From NCBI GenBank assembly GCA_046350255.1, contig JAXMAV010000015.1:1-64000 (forward strand): 64,000 nucleotides of DNA, read 5' to 3'. Shown here in pieces: positions 56,492 through 64,000 of this stretch. Within the stretch, counting starts at the first letter, position 1; each line of letters begins with the position of its first letter. Under the pieces are notes generated by a model. That model ran no database searches and was not told the origin of the DNA. It saw only the letters and a program-made list of their open reading frames with translations. This DNA is from CALDUY01 sp046350255 (GTDB lineage Bacteria; Planctomycetota; Planctomycetia; Gemmatales; Gemmataceae). Position numbers and translations under genes: made by a program.

Positions 56492-57109
56492 ATGGATGCT
56501 CGAAAAATGATCCGCGCCGGCCGCCTGCGGCCCGCGCTGGGAAAGATACATTCCGATTCACCGGACCTGGCTCAGCCGCTCTCGGCTGAGCAGATCTACC
56601 GCGATTATCATGCGCGGGTGTACAACACCGCGCGCCGGATGGTGGCTTCTGACGTCGATGCCGAGGATGTGACCCAGGATGTCCTCCTCCAGGTGGTGCG
56701 CAAGTTACCGACCTTTCGAGGTGATGCCGCCTTTCCGACCTGGCTACACCGGGTGACCGTGAACGCGGCCCTGTTGCATCGTCGACGGCAAGCGCTGCGC
56801 CACGAACACGGTGTGGTAGGCTCGCTGGATGGCCACGACGAAAACGAGGCGATGGATGGGGGAGCCAGACGGACTCTTGCTCCCGACGACCAAATCGTCG
56901 ATCATGAGGTACGCCAGGTGATCGATCGGGCCATCGAAGCGCTGCCCGGCGACTACCGGTCGGTTTTCGTCCTGGCCGACATCGAAGGGATGTCGAACGC
57001 CGAGGTGGCCGAGCGGCTGGAGATGAGCCTGCCGGCGGTGAAGAGTCGATTGCACCGGGCACGGGGCATGCTCCGAGAAGCGCTGTCCCCCTACTTCACC
57101 GGGGGGTGA
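56492..57109 (+). CDS. ECF-type RNA polymerase sigma factor (RpoE-like)
   Basis: 205 residues from the ATG at 56492. Region 2 (about 40-110: YRDYHARVYNTARRMV, DAEDVTQDVLLQVV, PTWLHRVTVNAAL) and region 4 (about 145-200: LPGDYRSVFVLADIEGMSNAEVAERL split by the helix-turn-helix, then AVKSRLHRARGMLREAL) are complete. No anti-sigma gene is next to it; a TPR protein follows 38 bp on. What triggers it is unknown. Confidence 0.94.
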   Translation: MDARKMIRAGRLRPALGKIHSDSPDLAQPLSAEQIYRDYHARVYNTARRMVASDVDAEDVTQDVLLQVVRKLPTFRGDAAFPTWLHRVTVNAALLHRRRQALRHEHGVVGSLDGHDENEAMDGGARRTLAPDDQIVDHEVRQVIDRAIEALPGDYRSVFVLADIEGMSNAEVAERLEMSLPAVKSRLHRARGMLREALSPYFTGG

Positions 57110-57147
57110 AGCGCCATTCGCGGGTCCATCGGACAAGGAACGCTGTC

Positions 57148-58464
57148 ATGAACAGCCCCCGCCCAGGCACGCCGGTCGCCACCCTCTCGCCGGAACAACG
57201 CCGGCAGACCGCCCTGGACTTTGAACGGGGCAGTCAGCTCGTCGCCAAGGGGAGCTACCTGGCTGGGCTGCGCCTTCTGCGCGATTGCTGCCGGCGCGAT
57301 CCGGGTAACCTGTTGTTTCGCCAGGCGTTGCGCCGGGCGGCCAAGGCACGGTTCGGCAATCGGCCGCCGCGCGGCTGGTGGGCCTACTTCCTGGGCTGGC
57401 CCCTGCGCGCACGCCTTCGGGCGGCGGCTGCCGCGGGGCGCTATCTCGAGGTACTTCGGCTGGGCGAACGGCTGCTGGTGCGCAACCCGTGGGATGTGCC
57501 CACCCAGGTGCAGATGGCCGGGGCCGCCGAGCGGTTGGGCCTGATCGATGTAGCGGTGTGGACCCTCGAGCAGGCGCGGCAAGCCGATCCCCAGGCTGCC
57601 GATCTGAATCGCTCGCTGGCCCGCCTGTACGAGCAGAGCGGCAACTTCACCCAGGCGATGGCTCACTGGGAGCTGGTGCAGAAGGTGGCCCCGCAGGACG
57701 AGGAAGCCAGCGCCCGGTTAGGGCCGAACCAGGCTCCTCGATTGCCTACCGTCGAGCAGCTGGCTGCCGCCCGGGCCCAGGTGCAGACCAACCCCACACT
57801 TCCAACCGCCTACCTGGCCTGGGCCCATCTGCTGCGCGAGGCGGGCCAGCTGGAGGATGCCCGCACCGTGCTGCGCGAGGGATTGCCCTGGACCGGCAAC
57901 GCCTTCGAGCTAACCGTTGAGCTGGCCGATCTGGAGATCGAACCATTTCGGCGCGACCTGGCCCTGACCGACCAGCGGTTGCGGCAGCAGCCCAACGATG
58001 CCCACCTGCTGGAAATTCAGGAACGCCTGCGCCGCGAAGTGCTCGCCCGGGAGTTGGAGCTGCACCGGTTGCTGGCCGACCGACACCCCACGCAGCTGAT
58101 CCATCGCTTCGAGATTGGCATGCGGCTCCTGCGTCTGGGTCAGCTGGCCGAGGCGGTCGAGCAGCTCAAGTTGGTGCGCAGCGACCCCAACCTGCGCGGC
58201 CAGGCGCTGCTGGCGCTGGCGCATGGCTTCCGCTACCAGCAGCATCTACGCCTGGCGCAGCAACACTTCGAGGAAGCGCTGCAGTGCCTGCCAGAGCGCC
58301 GATCCGAGGTGCTGTACGAGCTGGCCCGCTGCCATGCCGAACTCGGCGAGCTACCCCGGGCCGTGGACCTGGCCGCCGAGGTGGTCCGGCTAGACCCGGC
58401 TCATCGAGACATTGCCACGTTGATGCTCCACTGGAAGACACAGGCGGCCCCGGTGGCGGAATAA
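57148..58464 (+). CDS. TPR-repeat protein
   Basis: 438 residues from the ATG at 57148 (AAGGA 9 bases upstream). Several tetratricopeptide-like units are visible (GSYLAGLRLLRDCCRRDPGN; GQLAEAVEQLKLVRSDPN; LRLAQQHFEEALQCLP; GELPRAVDLAAEVVRLDP). A basic, Trp-rich stretch (about 72-95: PRGWWAYFLGWPLRARLRAA) might associate with the membrane. There is no clear signal peptide. It probably acts as a protein-protein scaffold and is probably co-transcribed with the ECF sigma gene. Confidence 0.85.
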   Translation: MNSPRPGTPVATLSPEQRRQTALDFERGSQLVAKGSYLAGLRLLRDCCRRDPGNLLFRQALRRAAKARFGNRPPRGWWAYFLGWPLRARLRAAAAAGRYLEVLRLGERLLVRNPWDVPTQVQMAGAAERLGLIDVAVWTLEQARQADPQAADLNRSLARLYEQSGNFTQAMAHWELVQKVAPQDEEASARLGPNQAPRLPTVEQLAAARAQVQTNPTLPTAYLAWAHLLREAGQLEDARTVLREGLPWTGNAFELTVELADLEIEPFRRDLALTDQRLRQQPNDAHLLEIQERLRREVLARELELHRLLADRHPTQLIHRFEIGMRLLRLGQLAEAVEQLKLVRSDPNLRGQALLALAHGFRYQQHLRLAQQHFEEALQCLPERRSEVLYELARCHAELGELPRAVDLAAEVVRLDPAHRDIATLMLHWKTQAAPVAE

Positions 58465-58491
58465 GAGCGCATCGGCTTCTCGGCCATCTTG

Positions 58492-58520
58492 TTGTTCGGT
58501 GAGTGGCAATCGGGTATGCT
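58492..58520 (+). promoter_or_regulatory. candidate promoter of the STAS gene
   Basis: TTGTTC (58492-58497), a 17-bp spacer, then TATGCT (58515-58520), 42 bases before the ATG at 58562. Confidence 0.35.
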
Positions 58521-58561
58521 GGGGTTTGGTAGATTCATCCTCCCAGTCCGGGTGCCCTTCC

Positions 58562-58951
58562 ATGGTTGCAGGCGACAAATTCCTCGAAGCCGTCATTGAA
58601 GGCGACGTGCTGGTGCTTACCATCCTGCGCCGACAGATCGAGGGCGAGCAAAGCGCCTCGGGCCTGAAGGAAGAGATGCTCGAGGCCGTGGCTCAGTCCG
58701 GGTTGAAGCTCGTCGTGCTCGATCTGCGCAACACTCGCTATGTCTCGAGCATTGCCTTCTGGCCGTTGCTGACCCTGCGCAAGCAACTGAACGAGCGGAA
58801 CGGCCGGCTAATCATCTGCGGCCTCACCGGAGCTGTCGAGGAAGTGTTCACCTCCACGAAGATGGTCTCCAGCAGCGGCTCGACCAACGCGCCGTTCGAG
58901 ATGGCCAAGGATCGCGCCGCCGCCGTGGCCCGCCTGCAAGCTCCTGCCTGA
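58562..58951 (+). CDS. STAS domain protein (anti-sigma factor antagonist-like)
   Basis: 129 residues from the ATG at 58562. The STAS fold shows VVLDLRNTRYVSSIAFWPLLTLRKQL, where the usual DSSGLG phosphorylation loop reads VSSIAF. A Ser is present at the expected place but the Asp and Gly are not. RLIICGLTGAVEEVF is the second conserved strand/helix. It may regulate a sigma factor or another partner by switching; the ECF sigma gene lies 1.5 kb upstream. The stop codon lies in a 14-bp tandem repeat. Confidence 0.85.
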   Translation: MVAGDKFLEAVIEGDVLVLTILRRQIEGEQSASGLKEEMLEAVAQSGLKLVVLDLRNTRYVSSIAFWPLLTLRKQLNERNGRLIICGLTGAVEEVFTSTKMVSSSGSTNAPFEMAKDRAAAVARLQAPA

Positions 58952-58980
58952 TTACTCCTGCCTGATTACTCCTGCCTGAG
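58941..58980. repeat. 14-bp tandem repeat spanning the STAS stop codon
   Basis: Two perfect copies (58941-58954, 58955-58968) and a partial third (58969-58980) of CTCCTGCCTGATTA. The TGA at 58949-58951 is inside copy one. Confidence 0.9.
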
Positions 58981-59015
58981 TCTCTCCCCGACCTCCCGTC
59001 CGGAGTGAACCGATC

Positions 59016-61451
59016 ATGACCTGGCGATTCGCGGTAGCTGGCCTGGGCCTGCTTCTGGCAGCGGGGACACTCCACGCTGCCCCCCCACCCCCTGCCCTGG
59101 TACTCTTCCCCGAGCAGTTCACCCTGCATGGCCTGGTCGAATCGCGCCAGCTGCTGGTCAGCCAGCGCGACCCCGCAGGCCAGCTGCGCGACCGTACCCG
59201 GCAGGCCAGCTACACCGTCGCACCGGCTGGTGTGGTGGATGTCAGCCCCACGGGGCACGTGCGGGTGGTCGGCCCGGGCAAAGCGACTCTTTCGGCTACC
59301 TTCGGCGGACGCACGGTGACCGCGCGAGTCGAGGTGACCGAGGCAGACGTCCACCGCCCGCTGCACTTCGGCAACGACATTGTCCCGCTGCTGACGCGCT
59401 TCGGCTGCAACGCCGGCGGCTGTCACGGCAAGGCCAGCGGACAGAATGGCTTCAAACTCTCGTTGTTCGGCTTCGACACCGATCTCGACTACAACGCCCT
59501 GGTGCGCGAGGGGCGCGGACGTCGCATCTTCCCTGCGGCACCCGAGCAAAGCCTGCTGCTCACCAAGGCCACCGGTCAAGCCGCTCATGGAGGCGGCAAG
59601 CGTTTGCCGCTCGACAGCGAAGCCTACGCCACGCTGCTCCGCTGGATTCGCCAGGGTGTGCCCGTGGGCAGCAGTGATGCCCCGACGCTGCGTCGGCTTG
59701 AGGTGCTGCCGGACGCCCGAACGCTGGAGCGCGATTCGCGGCAGCAGCTGGCCGTGCTGGCCCACTACAGCGACGGCAGCACGCGCGACGTGACCCAGAA
59801 GGTGCAATATCAGAGTAACGAGGTGCCCATCGCCGCCGTCGATGAAGACGGCCTGGTGCGGTCGTTCGACCAGACCGGCGAGGCCACCATCATGGCGCGC
59901 TACCAGGGGCAGGTGGCGGTGTTCCGGGCGACCGTGCTGGTGGGCAAGCCGCTGGCCCGCTACCCGGACTTCCCGGTGACGAACTACATCGATCGGCTAG
60001 CGCAGGCAAAATGGAAGAAGCTTGGCCTGCTGCCCAGCGACCTGTGCAGCGATGGCGAGTTTCTCCGCCGCGTGTCACTCGACCTGTGCGGTCGATTACC
60101 TTCGCCCGACGAGGTCCGTACCTTCCTGGCTGACACACGCCCCGACCGCCGCGCCCGGCTGATCGATCGGTTGCTGGACGACCGCGACTATGCGGCCTAC
60201 TGGGCCATGCGCTGGGGCAACATCCTGCGGAACTCGCAGCTGGCGGGCTCCGAGGCGGCCGCGTACGCCTTCCACGACTGGCTCAAGGACATGATCGGAC
60301 GCAACCGGCCCTACGACGAGTTGGTCCGCGGCGTGGTCGCGGCCTCCGGCGAGTGGCAGGAAGCGCCGGCCATCAACTGGTACTGGCAGATGCGCGACGA
60401 CCCGCTGCATCAGCCCGTCAGCGACACCGCGCAGGTCTTCCTGGGGCTGCGCTTGCAATGTGCCCGGTGCCACCACCACCCCTACGAGCGCTGGAGCCAG
60501 GACGATTATTACGGCCTGGCTGGGTTCTTCGCCCGCCTGGGACGGAAAAGCTTCGGCGAGCCGCCGCCCTACTACTCGGCCCGCACCATCACCAGCGGCG
60601 AACGCCATCCGCGCACGGGAAAGGCGCTGGAACCGAAGCTGCTCGACGGCCCAGAACTGAAGCTGACCGCCGAGGACGATCCGCGCCACAAACTCGTGGA
60701 CTGGATGGCCCAACCGGACAACCCTTTCTTCGCGCGGGCCCTGGTTAACCGCGTCTGGGGCCATCTCCTCGGTCGTGGGCTGGTGGACCCCGTGGACGAC
60801 ATGCGCGAAACCAACCCACCGTCCAACCCCGAGTTGCTCGACGCGCTGGCGAAGGACTTCGTCCGCAGCAAGTTCGACGTGAAGCATCTGCTGCGCACCA
60901 TCTGTAACTCGCGGGTGTATCAGCTCAGCTCGACGCCGAACGAGCACAACCGCCACGACCGCCAGAACCACGCTCGCTACTATGGCAAGCGCCTGATCGC
61001 GGAGGTGCTGCTCGACGCGGTGGACCACGTGTGCGGCACGCGGACGAACTTCAACCGGATGTCGCGCCAATCGCGCGCAGTCGATCTGCCGCACGAAGGA
61101 TTCGGATCGTACTTCCTCGACGTGTTCGACCGTCCGCCGCGCTCGTCGCCGTGCGAGTGCGCTCGCTCCAGCGGGGCCAGCCTGACCTCGGTGCTGCACC
61201 TGGCCAACTCGCCCGAGATCGACGACAAGGTCTCCAACGGGGAGGGGCGCGTCGCCAAGCTGCTCAAGGATAAGGCGGCTCCCGAGAAGGTGATCGAGGA
61301 GTTATACCTGGCCGCCTACGCGCGGTTCCCCACCCGGGACGAGCGCCGGCATGTCGAGGAGCACTTGCGGAAGCAGACCGACCCGCGACGCGGGCTGGAA
61401 GACGTGCTGTGGGCGCTACTGAACAGCCGCGAGTTCCTGTTCAACCATTGA
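59016..61451 (+). CDS. DUF1549/DUF1553 surface protein with Ig-like domains and cytochrome-like motif
   Basis: 811 residues with a signal peptide (VAGLGLLLAAGTLHA). Order: Ig-like BIG2-type domain (about 28-108), a cytochrome-like region with CNAGGCHGKASGQNGF (CX4CH rather than CXXCH), a second BIG2-type domain (about 225-310), DUF1549 (about 320-520: FLRRVSLDLCGRLPSPDEV; RLQCARCHHHPYERW) and DUF1553 (about 560-805: NPFFARALVNRVWGHLLGRGL; ARFPTRDERRHVEEHL). This architecture is typical of planctomycetes. The function is unknown; a role in polymer degradation or redox at the surface has been suggested for the family. Confidence 0.94.
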   Translation: MTWRFAVAGLGLLLAAGTLHAAPPPPALVLFPEQFTLHGLVESRQLLVSQRDPAGQLRDRTRQASYTVAPAGVVDVSPTGHVRVVGPGKATLSATFGGRTVTARVEVTEADVHRPLHFGNDIVPLLTRFGCNAGGCHGKASGQNGFKLSLFGFDTDLDYNALVREGRGRRIFPAAPEQSLLLTKATGQAAHGGGKRLPLDSEAYATLLRWIRQGVPVGSSDAPTLRRLEVLPDARTLERDSRQQLAVLAHYSDGSTRDVTQKVQYQSNEVPIAAVDEDGLVRSFDQTGEATIMARYQGQVAVFRATVLVGKPLARYPDFPVTNYIDRLAQAKWKKLGLLPSDLCSDGEFLRRVSLDLCGRLPSPDEVRTFLADTRPDRRARLIDRLLDDRDYAAYWAMRWGNILRNSQLAGSEAAAYAFHDWLKDMIGRNRPYDELVRGVVAASGEWQEAPAINWYWQMRDDPLHQPVSDTAQVFLGLRLQCARCHHHPYERWSQDDYYGLAGFFARLGRKSFGEPPPYYSARTITSGERHPRTGKALEPKLLDGPELKLTAEDDPRHKLVDWMAQPDNPFFARALVNRVWGHLLGRGLVDPVDDMRETNPPSNPELLDALAKDFVRSKFDVKHLLRTICNSRVYQLSSTPNEHNRHDRQNHARYYGKRLIAEVLLDAVDHVCGTRTNFNRMSRQSRAVDLPHEGFGSYFLDVFDRPPRSSPCECARSSGASLTSVLHLANSPEIDDKVSNGEGRVAKLLKDKAAPEKVIEELYLAAYARFPTRDERRHVEEHLRKQTDPRRGLEDVLWALLNSREFLFNH

Positions 61452-61472
61452 GCCGAGGTGAGCCCAGGAGCG

Positions 61473-62408
61473 CTACTTGATCTCGATCTCCCGGGCCTGG
61501 AGCACCTCGACCTTGCCCTTGCGTCCGACGGCGTAGGGAAACTCGGTGCCGCGTGTGCAGGCGGCGCCGACGTTGCCGCGCGGGTCGATCGCCAGGAACG
61601 CCAGGCGGGCGGGATGGACGCCCCGGCGGACCGCAACGGCATTGACCCGGCGGACGACGGTTTCGCAGGCTTCCTGAGCGGTGCGTCCGGCGCGCATCGT
61701 TTCGACCAGCAAGAGACTACCGCCGATCCGGATGACCTCCTCGCCGACCCCGGTGGCGCCGGCGGCGCCGCCCTCGTTATCGACGTACAATCCCGCTCCG
61801 ATAAGGGGAGAATCACCCACCCGGCCGTGCATCTTCATGGCCAGGCCCGAGGTGGTGCAAACGCCGCCCAGGCTACCCGCGCGATCGAACGCCAGGACGG
61901 TGACCGTGTCGTGCGAGTACGGCGGAATCGCCTCGCCCCGGGCAATATCGACGCGCGATTTTCGGGCGGGAGTGCCCGCGCCACGCCGCTTCGTTTTGGC
62001 GCGCAGCTCCTCCCACTTGCGAATGCTGTCGGGGGTGTGCAGCATCTCCAGGGGGAAGCCTTCCTGCAAGGCGAACTGGCGAGCGCCCTCGCCGACGAGC
62101 AGGACGTGCGGCGTCTTTTCCATGACCCGGCGCGCCAGGGCGGCCACGTGGCGCACGTTCTCGACGCCGGCCACACCGCCGCAGGCGAGCGTCTTGCCAT
62201 CCATGACGCAGGCGTCGAGTTGCACGACACCGATGGCGTTGGCAATGCCGCCATAGCCGACCGAATCGACGGCCGGATCATCCTCGACGGCCTGAGCGCC
62301 GGCAAGGGCGGCATCGAGAGCCGAGCGCCCGGCGGCGAGCAGAGGCAAGGCCGTCTGCGCCGCAGTGGCGCCGAACTTCCAGGTGGCCACGACAACCGGT
62401 TCCGGCAT
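61473..62408 (-). CDS. N-terminal nucleophile asparaginase (glycosylasparaginase/isoaspartyl peptidase-like)
   Basis: 311 residues. The Ntn-hydrolase cleavage site is SHDTVTV (about 165-171), where cleavage before Thr would expose the catalytic nucleophile. The substrate-site segments VGDSPLIGAGLYVDNEGGAAGATGVGE (in two conserved parts) follow. The order and length fit N4-(beta-N-acetylglucosaminyl)-asparaginase-like enzymes. No clear signal peptide is present (VVVATWKFGATAAQTALP is the first strand/helix), so it is probably cytoplasmic. It is convergent with the DUF1549 gene. Confidence 0.9.
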   Translation of the reverse strand: MPEPVVVATWKFGATAAQTALPLLAAGRSALDAALAGAQAVEDDPAVDSVGYGGIANAIGVVQLDACVMDGKTLACGGVAGVENVRHVAALARRVMEKTPHVLLVGEGARQFALQEGFPLEMLHTPDSIRKWEELRAKTKRRGAGTPARKSRVDIARGEAIPPYSHDTVTVLAFDRAGSLGGVCTTSGLAMKMHGRVGDSPLIGAGLYVDNEGGAAGATGVGEEVIRIGGSLLLVETMRAGRTAQEACETVVRRVNAVAVRRGVHPARLAFLAIDPRGNVGAACTRGTEFPYAVGRKGKVEVLQAREIEIK

Positions 62409-62519
62409 GGATGAAGCTCCACGATAAGGGGGTTCCCGGGAGAGGCGAAGGCCAGCTTACCAGGCTCGTTTTCGCGGCAACAGAGCAGGAATCGACTAGA
62501 AATCCAGGCAAATGCGCGA

Positions 62520-62548
62520 TTGACATTCCGATCCGGGAATCCTAGTCT
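62520..62548 (+). promoter_or_regulatory. candidate promoter of the HU-like gene
   Basis: A perfect TTGACA (62520-62525), a 17-bp spacer, then TAGTCT (62543-62548), 54 bases before the ATG. Confidence 0.45.
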
Positions 62549-62602
62549 CGCCTGTAACCTGTGATTGCGAGTTAGTTTTCCCCTGATTTTCGCGAGGAAA
62601 CC

Positions 62603-62956
62603 ATGGCAGAGAGCAAACGGGCAGACAGCAAAAGCGCTACCCCGCAGAAGGCGATGCCGAAATCGACGGTGTACAAGGAGATCGCCGAGAAGGCTGGGCT
62701 CAAGCCGAAGGAAGTCGCCGCCGTGTTCGAGGCGCTGCAAGAGCTGATCAAGAGCCAGCTGACGAAGCGGAACGGGCCGGGCGAGTTTGCCATTCCCAAC
62801 CTGGTCAAGCTGAAGCTGATCAAGAAGCCGGCGACCAAGGCTACCGTGCGCGACAACCCGTTCAAGCCGGGTGAGAAGATGGAAGTGAAGGCCAAGCCGG
62901 CCTCGGTGAAGGTGAAGCCGGTGGTGCTGAAGGGCCTGAAGGAGCTGAACAAGTAA
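62603..62956 (+). CDS. HU-family DNA-binding protein
   Basis: 117 residues, against about 90 for HU. A basic N-terminal extension of about 20 residues (AESKRADSKSATPQKAMPK) precedes an HU-type helical core (STVYKEIAEKAGLKPKEVAAV) and the DNA-binding beta arm, where the usual GRNPxTG reads VRDNPFKPGEK. It is very Lys-rich. GAGG lies before the ATG. It should bend and compact DNA as a nucleoid protein. Confidence 0.9.
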   Translation: MAESKRADSKSATPQKAMPKSTVYKEIAEKAGLKPKEVAAVFEALQELIKSQLTKRNGPGEFAIPNLVKLKLIKKPATKATVRDNPFKPGEKMEVKAKPASVKVKPVVLKGLKELNK

Positions 62957-62966
62957 GGCCCAGTCG

Positions 62967-63048
62967 TTTCGCCGGGCACGCTGCATGAATACCAGCACGC
63001 CTTGCCGACGATTCGGCAAGGGCAGCGCTGCTGGGCTGCCCGGCGAAA
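62967..63048. ncRNA. candidate structured RNA element between the HU and ThuA genes
   Basis: A 12-bp closing stem (TTTCGCCGGGCA 62967-62978 with TGCCCGGCGAAA 63037-63048) continues directly into a 6-bp stem (CGCTGC 62979-62984 with GCAGCG 63022-63027). An internal perfect 8-bp hairpin (63001-63008 with 63013-63020) completes it. No T run follows. It begins 11 bp after the HU stop. It may be a terminator, an RNA leader or an independent RNA; the family is not recognised. Confidence 0.45.
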
Positions 63049-63138
63049 TCCTGCTGCTTGCCGTTGCCTTCCCGCTCGACCGTGGGATAATCCCCAGCAG
63101 TCTTCCGGTCGATTTCACCAAGAAGGGAAGGTGCCTCC

Positions 63139-64000
63139 GTGCTCCGCCGTTCGGTCCTCTCCACCCTGGGTATGCTTGTCCTCGCCGCACCGGTGCTGTG
63201 TGCGGATGCCCAGGCCGAAGCCATTCGCGTTTTGCTCATCGACGGCCAAAACAACCACAACTGGCGGGCTACCACTCCGATGCTGAAGCGGCATCTGGAG
63301 GCTGCGGGTCGCTTCACCGTGGACGTCACCAGTCATCTCAAGGCCGGCGACAAGCCCGGGTCGGTCAAGACGGTGCCGTTCCCCCCCGATCTCTCGAAGT
63401 ACGACGTCGTGGTGAGCAACTACAACGGCGCTCCCTGGCCGGCTTCGTTCAACAACGACCTGGAAGAACGGCTCCGCACGGGCAAGATCGCCATTGTGAT
63501 TGTCCACGCCGCCAATAACTCCTTCACCAACTGGAAGGAGTATAATGAGATGATCGGCATGGGCTGGCGCGGGGCCGGCTTCGGTGCCCGGCTGGTGCTG
63601 GACGACTCAGGCAAGGAAGTTCGCTCGGACAAGGGCAAGGGGCCCGGCGCGGGCCACGGCAGCAAGCATGCCTTCACCGTCACGGTGCGGGATAGCAGCC
63701 ACCCGGTGACGAAGGACATGCCGAGCGAATGGAGGCACACGGCCGACGAACTATATCATGGGATGCGCGGACCGATCAAGAACATGAAGGTGCTGGCGAC
63801 CTCGTACTCCGACAAGAAGACCGGGGGCACCGGCGAACATGAACCGATGATCTGGACCGTCACCTATGGTAAGGGGCGCGTCTTCCACACGCCCATGGGG
63901 CACGACCTGGATGGGATGGCCTGCGTGGGCTTCATGGCGACACTGCAGCGAGGAACGGAATGGGCGGCCACGGGCAAGGTGACGCTGCCGCTTCCGAAGG
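63139..64000 (+). CDS. ThuA domain protein (3' partial)
   Basis: At least 287 residues from a GTG at 63139, with AAGGGAAGG just upstream; the end lies beyond the window. It has a signal peptide (LSTLGMLVLAAPVLCADA). The ThuA fold, a glutamine-amidotransferase-like sandwich, shows IRVLLIDGQNNHNWRATTPML, YDVVVSNYNG, AIVIVHAANNSFTNW and PMIWTVTYGKGRVFHTPMGHD. ThuA domains are named after trehalose utilisation but are widespread in planctomycete secreted proteins; the substrate is unknown. Confidence 0.93.
   Translation, partial: MLRRSVLSTLGMLVLAAPVLCADAQAEAIRVLLIDGQNNHNWRATTPMLKRHLEAAGRFTVDVTSHLKAGDKPGSVKTVPFPPDLSKYDVVVSNYNGAPWPASFNNDLEERLRTGKIAIVIVHAANNSFTNWKEYNEMIGMGWRGAGFGARLVLDDSGKEVRSDKGKGPGAGHGSKHAFTVTVRDSSHPVTKDMPSEWRHTADELYHGMRGPIKNMKVLATSYSDKKTGGTGEHEPMIWTVTYGKGRVFHTPMGHDLDGMACVGFMATLQRGTEWAATGKVTLPLPK

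Overview
The window is about 64 kb of GC-rich, densely coding bacterial DNA. It reads as ordinary chromosome of a planctomycete, most likely near the Gemmataceae/Gemmatales (inference from gene content). The markers are a DUF1549/DUF1553 surface protein with a CX4CH motif, ThuA-domain and DUF1573 proteins, a very large multi-domain secretin, eukaryote-like Ser/Thr kinase and FHA proteins, several ECF-like sigma factors, and an N-terminal LEGLEER-type motif on a secreted RTX protein. I saw no transposase, integrase, phage gene, tRNA, rRNA or CRISPR array.

Layout. 1-3.7 kb: a DUF58 protein (cut by the window edge), a DUF4129 membrane protein and a sigma-like protein. 3.7-5.7 kb (minus strand): plsC-like acyltransferase, cmk and a small secreted coiled-coil protein. 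5.8-11.4 kb: a 1020-residue Ser/Thr kinase with HEAT-like repeats and an unrecognised 828-residue membrane protein with two C2H2-like fingers. 11.4-16 kb: dprA and aroB on the minus strand, divergent from a fused aroDE and aroK. 16-19 kb: prepilin peptidase, hisH and a GT4 glycosyltransferase. 19-24.6 kb (minus): nucleoside-type MFS transporter, RTX/calpain-like protein, methyltransferase and dnaK. 25-28.2 kb: pheA (chorismate mutase/prephenate dehydratase), DAHP synthase and tpiA. 28.2-44.1 kb (minus): ileS, a lipoprotein, the giant secretin, PilO/PilP-like and PilM-PilN fusion proteins, and polX. 44.3-47.4 kb: APS reductase, Rrf2 regulator, mutY and an FHA protein. 47.6-53.7 kb: orphan solute-binding lipoprotein, an LCCL protein with an apparent frameshift, a DUF1573 protein, gatB, a GH18 protein and a tiny membrane protein. 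53.8-59 kb: FHA-GAF histidine kinase, HAD phosphatase, ECF sigma factor, TPR protein and STAS protein. 59-64 kb: DUF1549/DUF1553 protein, Ntn asparaginase-like protein, an HU-like protein and a ThuA protein (cut by the window edge).

Two functional themes stand out. Five proteins cover six aromatic-pathway activities in two clusters: AroB, AroDE and AroK, then PheA and DAHP synthase. Only EPSP synthase and chorismate synthase are missing from the route to chorismate. The second theme is a pilus/T2SS-like envelope module: a lipoprotein, a secretin of about 2175 residues with roughly a dozen N1-like repeats, and fused PilO/P- and PilM/N-like inner-membrane parts. A prepilin peptidase lies elsewhere in the window, and no assembly ATPase or pilin is seen nearby. 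The items most worth a second look are the giant secretin module, the RTX/calpain-like fusion, the MutY with Glu in place of the catalytic Asp, the frameshifted LCCL gene, and a strongly structured intergenic element at 62967-63048.
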